This document shows, one piece after another, positions 7,135 through 12,891 of a DNA stretch of 12,891 nt. The translations under genes were made by a program, and so were the position numbers. The stretch covers positions 1-12,891 of the forward strand of contig PWPN01000124.1 in the NCBI GenBank assembly GCA_003557125.1, written 5' to 3'. Source of the stretch: Phycisphaerae bacterium. Its GTDB lineage: Bacteria; Planctomycetota; Phycisphaerae; UBA1845; PWPN01. The notes beneath the pieces were generated by a model, which worked only from the letters and a program-made list of their open reading frames with translations, was not told the DNA's origin and made no database searches. The first letter of the stretch is position 1, and every line of letters begins with the position of its first letter.

Positions 7135-8765
7135 TGCCGTATTACGTCATCTCCAACTTCGCGAGCGGTCGCGACCTTCGCCGATCAGCGGAAACGGCCC
7201 CCTCGGGGTCGCTTCGCGTTTTGCGCAACGCCTTCATCAACGAGGGCGGCGAGATAGAGAAGCGGAAGGCTTTTGTCCGTCAGGAGGAAGTGACGGAATT
7301 TGCGAGAGACGAAACGCGCAGGGGCACCATCACCGGCCCGCATATCTGCCCCAACTGCCCCCGGACGGTATTCTTCCGGCACCGCGGCGGATCGCGGCCC
7401 GGAGCACCCTTCACGGCGGGTTCGGAGCCGGAGACAGCCTTCTATTCGCGGATCGACCCGCTTTCGGGAAGGATTACGCACCGCTTCTGGACGCAGGCAT
7501 CGGCGCTTGCTCTGGCGTCGGGTTCCGTTCTCATGCACGCTCGGACCTCAACCGAGTTCGCGTCCGACGCCTATTTGGTCGAGTCGTTCCTTCAGCCTGA
7601 CGGCACGACGAAATTCGAGCATGTCTATGTCGAGCACACGGCATCGGAGCCGACCGACGAGGACGTGATCGCCGACAATGACGGACGCCCGGCGCAGTAT
7701 ATCCTGAAATCGAAAAACTACGTTGGCGCCGGGAACACGCTCTTTGCCTCGGCGGTTGGCGATCCGACAGACATGACGACAGGTGCCGGCTTCGGGGCTG
7801 TTGACCTGACGACGCAGAGCAAGGCGATCGGTCAGGTTGTCGCCATTGCGGAATACTTCGGGCAGATCGTGGTGTTCGGTCGCCGCGGCATGATGTTCTG
7901 GTCCGTCGATCCGGACTTTGCGCAGAACCAGTATCTTCGCTCCATCGAGGGCTCCATCTTTGCGGCAAGGTCCGCGACAGGATACTCGAACGGCGACGTT
8001 CTCTACCTGACGCGCGGCGGGGTGCGGTCGCTACAGGCGCGGGACTCGTCCAACGAGGCGCGGGTTTCTGACGTTGGCAGCCCGATCGACACGGACATTC
8101 GCCGGAGTCTTGAGTCCAGCGTGGAGGACGCGGAGCCGGTGTTTTCCATCGCCGGCCCGGAGGTTCCGAACGCGCAGTTCTATCACCTTGCAACTGGCAT
8201 CGTGCATCACGACAGCGGGCAGTTCTGGCTGGCGCTGAAGGACCGCATCCATGTTCTTTCCCGCTATCCGTCAGCGAAGGTTCTGGCATGGTCAACCTTC
8301 GACCTTCCGCTTCTGGAGGACAATTCGGAGTGGGGCAACGGGGATCTGAAGGGGCGCTGGGTGGCCGACTGGTGCGTGATCGGGGAGACAGTGATCTTCC
8401 GGAACTTCAATGATGAGATCTACATCTACGGCGGCTATGACGACGCCACCTATGACGATTCCGAGGTCGAGGTCATCCTTCCGTTCATGGACATGGGGCG
8501 TCCCGGCACCGTCAAGAAGTTCACCGGCATGGACCTTGTGTGCGAAGGCAAGTGGGACGTGGAGTTCACCACGAAGTCATGCGGCGAGGATCGTCCGGAG
8601 CGGTGGGTGAAGATCGGCGAGATTGACGGCAACACCCGCTCCATCCCGAGGGTGTTCTTTCAGGACACGGGAACGCACATCGCCTTCCGCCTGACGACAC
8701 GCGACGTTATGCCGGCGCGGATCGGCGAGATAGTCGTCCACTATCAGGAGGGCGCGCAGAAATGA
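7134..8765 (+). CDS. Tail nozzle / tail tube protein (T7 gp12 or P22 gp10-like)
   Basis: This is the likely distal tube of the short tail, made of beta-propeller-like subunits that hold the channel closed until infection. The 543 residues begin with a segment seen in this family, in which the chain says it needs ordered subunits (SGSLRVLRNAFINEGGEIEK, 24-43, resembling the start of gp10/gp12-type proteins). They are beta-rich throughout with repeating aromatic blades, for instance AIAEYFGQIVVFGRRGMMFW (237-256), GDVLYLTRGGVRSL (287-300), GQFWLALKDRIHVLSRYP (362-379) and IFRNFNDEIYIYGG (421-434). There is no enzyme signature. An odd point is a CPNC motif at 72-75 near His70 and His83. It overlaps the adaptor stop by one base and the next gene by four. 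The family assignment comes from fold pattern and gene order. Confidence 0.8.
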   Translation: MPYYVISNFASGRDLRRSAETAPSGSLRVLRNAFINEGGEIEKRKAFVRQEEVTEFARDETRRGTITGPHICPNCPRTVFFRHRGGSRPGAPFTAGSEPETAFYSRIDPLSGRITHRFWTQASALALASGSVLMHARTSTEFASDAYLVESFLQPDGTTKFEHVYVEHTASEPTDEDVIADNDGRPAQYILKSKNYVGAGNTLFASAVGDPTDMTTGAGFGAVDLTTQSKAIGQVVAIAEYFGQIVVFGRRGMMFWSVDPDFAQNQYLRSIEGSIFAARSATGYSNGDVLYLTRGGVRSLQARDSSNEARVSDVGSPIDTDIRRSLESSVEDAEPVFSIAGPEVPNAQFYHLATGIVHHDSGQFWLALKDRIHVLSRYPSAKVLAWSTFDLPLLEDNSEWGNGDLKGRWVADWCVIGETVIFRNFNDEIYIYGGYDDATYDDSEVEVILPFMDMGRPGTVKKFTGMDLVCEGKWDVEFTTKSCGEDRPERWVKIGEIDGNTRSIPRVFFQDTGTHIAFRLTTRDVMPARIGEIVVHYQEGAQK

Positions 8766-9226
8766 CGATGATCGCCAACCCGTCCCTGAGCGAGATGATC
8801 TTTGTCTGCCAGAACATGCGGCCGGAAAGCCGGCAGGAAATCTTCGGGCTGTTCCCCGGCACACCTGAGCAGCTTGCCGCATATCTGGACGCTGCCGGAG
8901 GCTACAAGTGGGTAGGATACCACCGCAACTGGCCTACGGCGCTGCTTGGCGCCTATCCGATCAGGCAAGGGGTCTGGGGCCTTTTCGGCTTCGGAACAAC
9001 GGCATGGCGCAGCGTGTGGCGCTCGGTGACGGTAACGGCCAAGCGTGATATGATGCAGGCGGTTCTTGACGCCGGGGCGCATAGGGCGGAGTGCATGACG
9101 TTGGCGGATCACGAGGAAACGCACAAGTGGCTGAACTATCTCGGGGCCACAGAGCGCACGGAAATGCCGAAGGCTGGAAGGAACGGCGAGGACTATGTGA
9201 TGTTCGCCTGGTTGAGGGAAGATTGA
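8762..9226 (+). CDS. T7 gp13-like internal virion protein, GNAT fold
   Basis: T7 gp13 is a small protein of the internal core region needed for infective particles; its family (Phage_T7_Gp13, formerly DUF2833) is related in fold to GNAT acetyltransferases. This 154-residue product is close to the 138 of T7 gp13. It has an N-terminal helix with MRPESRQEIFGL (19-30), a strand pair KWVGYHRNWPTALLGAYPI (49-67) and VWGLFGFGT (71-79), then a helix around 95-104. The late part, LADHEETHKWLNYLGATERT (114-133) with a closing strand DYVMFAWLR, is a GNAT-like C-terminus. The usual acetyl-CoA loop (R/Q-x-x-G-x-G/A) is not seen, so it may be structural only. The start overlaps the nozzle stop (ATGA). It precedes two gp14-like genes, as in T7. 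Confidence 0.7.
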   Translation: MTMIANPSLSEMIFVCQNMRPESRQEIFGLFPGTPEQLAAYLDAAGGYKWVGYHRNWPTALLGAYPIRQGVWGLFGFGTTAWRSVWRSVTVTAKRDMMQAVLDAGAHRAECMTLADHEETHKWLNYLGATERTEMPKAGRNGEDYVMFAWLRED

Positions 9227-9227
9227 G

Positions 9228-9854
9228 ATGTGCTTTAGCAGACCGCGGGTGGATACAAGCTATCAGGACTTCGCGCGACAGGAAGCAGAGCGCGCCCGCG
9301 CAGAGGAAGAAGCGCGTCAGGCGCGTATTTCCGAGGGCATGACGAATATCCGCGGGGTGTTCGAGGATCTGAGCCCGGTGCTGGGGCAACGCGAGCAGGC
9401 GATGCGCGACTTCTACCTGCCGCAACTGGACAAGCAGTTCGGTGATGCGCGGGATCAGCTTGGGTTCTCTCTCGCCCGCGCCGGGCTTCTGACCTCGACC
9501 ACGGCAGGCCAGAAGCAGGGCGATCTGTCCGAGGCGTTCGCGCTGAACCGTTCCGGCATCGAGTCCGACATTGCGAGCGATCTTGCCCGGACGCAGCAGC
9601 AGATGAACCAGCAGCGCGCGGCGCTTGAGTCCGGGCTTCGGGCTTCCGGCGATGCGACCGCCGCGACGGATGCGGCGCTCAACACGGCCGTCACCTTCCG
9701 TCAGGACTCGCCAACGCTTTCGCCGCTTGGCCCGCTGTTCTACGGCGTCGGAACCGGCATCGGCGCAGCACAGCAGGGCTACCGGACGGGCCAGGTGCGC
9801 CGAATGGCAACCCCTAACCCGCTTTCATCCGGCACAGGAAGGGTGGTGATGTAA
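9228..9854 (+). CDS. Internal virion/ejection protein, gp14-like, first of a pair
   Basis: The 208 residues begin Met-Cys (MCFSRP). A highly charged helix (11-37, Glu/Ala/Arg-rich) follows, then a mainly helical middle with DQLGFSLARAGLLTSTTAGQ (76-95) and a Gln/Ala-rich coiled coil (117-137). Near the end is a hydrophobic Gly-rich segment, LSPLGPLFYGVGTGIGAA (164-181), that could contact membrane. There is no Sec or lipoprotein signal, because the Cys is residue 2 with no hydrophobic leader. T7 gp14, an ejected protein that helps form the outer-membrane channel, also starts Met-Cys and has similar size and helical build. GAGGGAA (9214-9220) is the ribosome binding site, 7 bases before the ATG. 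The ejection role is inferred from synteny and composition. Confidence 0.65.
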   Translation: MCFSRPRVDTSYQDFARQEAERARAEEEARQARISEGMTNIRGVFEDLSPVLGQREQAMRDFYLPQLDKQFGDARDQLGFSLARAGLLTSTTAGQKQGDLSEAFALNRSGIESDIASDLARTQQQMNQQRAALESGLRASGDATAATDAALNTAVTFRQDSPTLSPLGPLFYGVGTGIGAAQQGYRTGQVRRMATPNPLSSGTGRVVM

Positions 9855-10564
9855 TGTGCATCCCCGGACTTGACCCCGCAACGCTTCTTGGCGTCGCCGC
9901 CTCTGTTGGCGGCTCTCTGGTCAATAACCAGATCCAGAACCAGGCGATCAAGGAGCAGAACCGCCAGAACCAGATCGCGATGGATCGCGAGCGGCAGGCG
10001 CGGATGGAAGAAGTCGCCCGCCAGCGGAATTGGGAAACCTCGCAGGCAGAGGAAGTCACCCGCGCGCTTGCGGCGGCAGACCCTCAGCGTGTCGAGCAGG
10101 AAACGCAGCGCCGTGTCGATGAGCCGGACAACCGGGTGATCGCGGCTGCGGACGAATACAACATTCCGGCCCTTCAGGGGCAGGTCCAGAATGAGGACAT
10201 AAACCTCGGCGCCACGATTGCCGACCGGGCGAACCGCACCCGTGAAATGCTTCGCGCGGCGGCGCTTCTTCAGGGGCAGTCCGGCGCGTTCAACGATGTG
10301 TCGCAGGCGCTTTTCGGGATGGGGTCGAACCTTGCGGAAACCGGGGGGTATCGCCGCGGCAGCATGAACGCGGCATCGTTGGAGACCTCGGTTCCTGCCG
10401 CCACCGTGACGCGCAGCCACAGCCCGATCGGCGATCTTCTGATGCTTGGCGGTCAGGCGATGGCCGGTCGTGCCGGGCAGCGCGCAGGATTCGGCGGCAC
10501 GCAGCCCTACAATCCCGGCGCAATGATCGGGCAGCCGCTTTCGGCGATCCCGTGGTTGAGGTAA
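9854..10564 (+). CDS. Internal virion protein, T7 gp14-like, second of a pair
   Basis: This 236-residue product also starts Met-Cys (MCIPGLDPATLLGVAASVGG). It runs from a hydrophobic start into an Asn/Gln-rich helix (24-44) and a charged helix (44-95). That is the same plan as T7 gp14: MC, a short apolar stretch, then a Gln-rich helix. The C-terminal half has a helix REMLRAAALLQGQSGAFNDV (130-149) and a Gly/Ala-rich end. No catalytic motif is visible. Its start shares one base with the preceding stop (TAATG, 9852-9856), so the two Met-Cys proteins should be made in a fixed ratio. Of the pair, this one is the better gp14 match; the first may be a partner of the core. gp14 function here is inferred. 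Confidence 0.68.
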   Translation: MCIPGLDPATLLGVAASVGGSLVNNQIQNQAIKEQNRQNQIAMDRERQARMEEVARQRNWETSQAEEVTRALAAADPQRVEQETQRRVDEPDNRVIAAADEYNIPALQGQVQNEDINLGATIADRANRTREMLRAAALLQGQSGAFNDVSQALFGMGSNLAETGGYRRGSMNAASLETSVPAATVTRSHSPIGDLLMLGGQAMAGRAGQRAGFGGTQPYNPGAMIGQPLSAIPWLR

Positions 10565-10568
10565 GGCC

Positions 10569-11381
10569 ATGCAGCAATCCCCATACAACAACCCGATGTT
10601 CGCGCAGGGCCTTGCCGGTCTGGTGCAGTCTTTCATCGGCAATCCGTCAGCGGAAGCGCAGGCTCAGGAGGCGGCATCCCGCGCGCTTCTCAACAACCAG
10701 ACGGCGCAGTTCCGCGATGCGATCGGCGACACCGGGCTTCAGGGCGATCTGGCGAGCATGATGATCCGCGCGCTTCAGGCCGGTCCGGACTACTCGCGTT
10801 ATGCGCCGGGCATCGGTGATGCGACGATCCGCATGGGGGCTCTGGGCTTCGGCGGGCCGCAGCACACGCCACGGGGCGACATAGCCGCGCTGTTCCAGCA
10901 GGCGATTGCCGGAGGCGGAAGGGGGCGCGGTCGTCCGAGTGGTTCGGGTGACGGATCTTCCGGCCGGGCGCTTGGTGCCGGAGACAGGTCGCGCTTCATC
11001 TCTGCCGCGCGCCGTCAGGGGCTTGACGAGGGCCTTGCCTACAGCTTCCTCGCGGACATTGAGGAAGGCTTGTCCCAAGGCCGGTATCCGTCGCCGGAAG
11101 CCGCCTTCTCGCACTACCTCAGCGAGGAAAATTGGGAGCGCGATGATCGCGAAGTCGAGCGCGGCTGGCTCAACCCGATGCGCTATCTTGAAGGCCCGAC
11201 GCGCACGGTCCCCGGCGATCAGATCACTGGTGTTCAGCCCTATGGGGCGCGTGCGCCAGCGGATGAAGGAGCCGCCGTTCAGGCGCTCAACCAGGCGCGT
11301 GAGGCAATCGCCCGAGGCGCGTCGAGAGAGGCGGTCATCGCCCGTCTGGTCGAAATGGGGATCGACCCCGGAGGGCTCTGA
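10569..11381 (+). CDS. Probable virion-associated protein of unknown function
   Basis: I do not recognise a family for the whole 270 residues. The N-terminal third is helical (MFAQGLAGLVQSF, then a Gln/Ala-rich stretch). A Gly/Arg/Ser linker follows (114-136), then a helical region with FISAARRQGLDEGLAYSFLA (143-162) and SHYLSEENWERDDREVERGW (181-200). The C-terminal motif AREAIARGASREAVIARLVE (243-262), followed by MGIDPGGL, has the form of a short helix-turn unit that I recall at the ends of phage virion proteins. There is no signal peptide, and the ATG has AAGG a few bases upstream. It occupies the place of T7 gp15 but is far shorter (T7 gp15 is about 747 residues). Its stop overlaps the next start (TGATG, 11379-11383). 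It is probably an ejection or core accessory protein. Confidence 0.6.
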   Translation: MQQSPYNNPMFAQGLAGLVQSFIGNPSAEAQAQEAASRALLNNQTAQFRDAIGDTGLQGDLASMMIRALQAGPDYSRYAPGIGDATIRMGALGFGGPQHTPRGDIAALFQQAIAGGGRGRGRPSGSGDGSSGRALGAGDRSRFISAARRQGLDEGLAYSFLADIEEGLSQGRYPSPEAAFSHYLSEENWERDDREVERGWLNPMRYLEGPTRTVPGDQITGVQPYGARAPADEGAAVQALNQAREAIARGASREAVIARLVEMGIDPGGL

Positions 11382-12891
11382 TGAACCCGTTTGAAGATCT
11401 GATCCCGAAGGCTGCCACGGGCGGCCTTTTCGATGACCTGATCCCCGCCGATGTTCCCGAGCCGTCGCTTGCGGACTCGTTCGCCCCACCGGCAGCGAGC
11501 CCCATGCCCATCGCGCGGCCCTCTCCCCAGCCCGTACAGGCCCCGCCCACGGCCAGCATGTCGGCGCCGGCAGAGCGCATCCCCTTCGGCACACACGGCA
11601 GCGAGGCACGCTTCAGGAGCGGCGCCAGCGGTCCGATCTATCCCTCTCCCCAGCCCACCGAGTCCCGCTTCGCGCAGATCGACCGCGGGCTTGGCGCAGC
11701 GATGGCGCAGGATCAGGCGGCGGCACAGGTGGATGCCACGGGCTACGACGCGCGGATGCAGGACCGCGCCATGCAGAACCTTGAGATGCTGACGCAGATG
11801 CTTGCGACGGCTGACGAGGCAGAGCGCCCGCAGATCGAGCACGAAATTGCCCGCCTGTCGGAGGAAATACAGGCCCGCGACGTGCGGACGGCCCAGCCGG
11901 AATACGAGGCCGGAATTGCGCGGCTGTTTGAGCAGGCATTGGAGAACGAGGCGCTGGCAGAGAGCGGACAGAGACTTGTCGGCAACCCGCTGCGCTTCCC
12001 GCAGGACATTGCGTCCGGCGCGCTTGGGGCGATTGGCAGTTCGATTGAGGGTATGGGGCTGATCGGTGATCGGCTTGGCTTCGACGGATCGGGGCTGCGC
12101 GGGACAGGAACGGGCATCGCCGACCTGAGCCGGCGGATCGCACCGGATCAATCGGAGCGTGGCTTCGGGTCTGACGTGGCGGCCGGCGTCGGTTCGATGG
12201 GCACCTACCTTGTCCCCGGTGGCATTGCCACGGCCCTCACGCGGGGCGCTGGGCCTGTAGCCCGCGGCGCGGCCGGTATCGGTGCGGCATCGACACTTGC
12301 CGGCCCTGGGGGCGCGTCAGAGCAATACAACCGCGCCATAGAGGCCGGACTTCCGGAAGAAGAAGCTGTCCGGGTTTCGATGTATGGCATCCCTGCCGGC
12401 GTCGTGCAGGTCGCGCCGGTCGCGGTGATCCTTCGCAGGCTACCGCCCAACGTGCGCGGCGATGTGGCGAAGCAGATCAAGACCGTTGCCGAAGCCTTCG
12501 TTGCGGAACTCGGCGCAGAGGGTGCCGGAGCCCTGATGCAGAACTTCATCGAGCAGTCCTACAACCCGGAGCGCGGAACGTGGGATGATGTTCTCTATCA
12601 GGGGGTGGTTGGCGGTTCGTCAGCGGCCGTCATCCAGACGCTTCTTCAGGCCGCCACGCGCGGCCGAGGCCCGTTTGCGCCCGGCCCGCGAGACAGGGGG
12701 CGCGCGCTGGGTCAGGGGCTTGACCAGTTGGTAGAGGGGGCCGAGTTCGAGACCCCGGCCGGAGAGGTCGCGCGTGATGCCCTCGCAACCCCGCAGGACA
12801 TGGTTCAGCGGCTACAGGAGGCTGGCGTTCCTGACGCGGAAGCGGTCGCCCAAGGTTCCGCCGCGACGGGGATACCGCCGTGGGTGCCCGG
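11381..12891 (+). CDS. Large internal virion/ejection protein, N-terminal part (runs off the window)
   Basis: The frame is open from ATG 11381 to the window end, at least 503 residues with no stop. The start repeats a short motif: FEDLIP (4-9) and FDDLIP (17-22). A disordered Pro/Ala-rich stretch follows (24-95) with PSPQP twice (47-51 and 88-92), then a helical part with EMLTQMLATADEAERPQIEH (135-154). Gly/Ala-rich segments with a glycine-zipper look come next: FGSDVAAGVGSMGTYLVPGG (262-281) and ARGAAGIGAASTLAGPGG (294-311). These lead into the layout GASEQYNRAIEAGLPEEEAV (311-330), then GIPAGVVQVAPVAVIL (336-351), and GAEGAGALMQNFIEQS with YNPERGTWDDV, which I recall from very large phage virion proteins. 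The gene sits where T7 gp16 would be. A lytic transglycosylase or other domain could lie past the window end. A role in forming the ejection channel is inference. Confidence 0.75.
   Translation, partial: MNPFEDLIPKAATGGLFDDLIPADVPEPSLADSFAPPAASPMPIARPSPQPVQAPPTASMSAPAERIPFGTHGSEARFRSGASGPIYPSPQPTESRFAQIDRGLGAAMAQDQAAAQVDATGYDARMQDRAMQNLEMLTQMLATADEAERPQIEHEIARLSEEIQARDVRTAQPEYEAGIARLFEQALENEALAESGQRLVGNPLRFPQDIASGALGAIGSSIEGMGLIGDRLGFDGSGLRGTGTGIADLSRRIAPDQSERGFGSDVAAGVGSMGTYLVPGGIATALTRGAGPVARGAAGIGAASTLAGPGGASEQYNRAIEAGLPEEEAVRVSMYGIPAGVVQVAPVAVILRRLPPNVRGDVAKQIKTVAEAFVAELGAEGAGALMQNFIEQSYNPERGTWDDVLYQGVVGGSSAAVIQTLLQAATRGRGPFAPGPRDRGRALGQGLDQLVEGAEFETPAGEVARDALATPQDMVQRLQEAGVPDAEAVAQGSAATGIPPWVP
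11519..11656 (+). repeat. 15-base direct repeat pair inside the large virion gene
   Basis: CCCTCTCCCCAGCCC occurs at 11519-11533 and again, identically, at 11642-11656. The copies are 123 bases (41 codons) apart, in the same reading frame, and both encode PSPQP in a Pro-rich disordered region. A duplicated linker motif is the simplest explanation. Confidence 0.7.

Noticed and set aside
11279..12151. 290-codon open frame on the minus strand across the last two genes
   Set aside because: It crosses a tight + strand gene junction and is Arg/Leu/Ala-rich with no motifs, which fits an antisense shadow.
1..12891. CRISPR arrays, tRNA genes, insertion sequences, att sites
   Set aside because: I read both strands for repeats, cloverleaf patterns and transposase-like products and found none; almost every base is in a structural gene.

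Overview
The window is a continuous structural (morphogenesis) block of a short-tailed, podovirus-type bacteriophage or prophage. All genes lie on the + strand, packed almost without gaps. Base composition is high-GC with strong third-position GC bias. Leucine is coded mainly by CTG, CTC and an unusually large share of CTT, and TTA is nearly absent. This suggests a high-GC proteobacterial host, possibly an alphaproteobacterium of the Rhodobacterales or Rhizobiales kind; that placement is inference. No integrase, repressor, att site, tRNA or host gene is visible, so lytic phage and prophage cannot be told apart.

Layout: (1) 3-104, the C-terminal end of an upstream gene, joined by an ATGA overlap to a 15-codon mini-ORF (101-148), which is joined by a GTGA overlap to the terminase gene. 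(2) 145-6007, the packaging and head module: large terminase, portal, acidic coiled-coil scaffold and major capsid protein, with a GC-rich hairpin (6014-6039) after the capsid gene. (3) 6058-8765, an unknown 127-residue protein, the head-tail adaptor and a beta-rich tail nozzle protein. (4) 8762-12891, a T7-like internal-virion/ejection module: a T7 gp13-like (GNAT-fold) protein, two consecutive helical proteins that both begin Met-Cys as T7 gp14 does, a 270-residue virion-associated protein, and a large protein that starts at 11381 and is still open at the window end.

The order portal-scaffold-capsid-adaptor-nozzle-gp13-gp14-large ejection protein matches T7 genes 8 to 16, but the large terminase sits at the front, as in P22-like and many temperate phages. 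The head genes mostly have their own strong ribosome binding sites and short gaps. From the adaptor onward most junctions are 1- to 4-base stop/start overlaps, suggesting translational coupling of the tail and ejection proteins. The points most worth a second look are the nested mini-ORF before the terminase, the paired Met-Cys ejection proteins, the repeated F-[ED]-D-L-I-P motif at the start of the large protein, and a gp13-like protein that seems to lack the acetyl-CoA loop. I see no defence system, CRISPR array or clearly new enzymatic system here.
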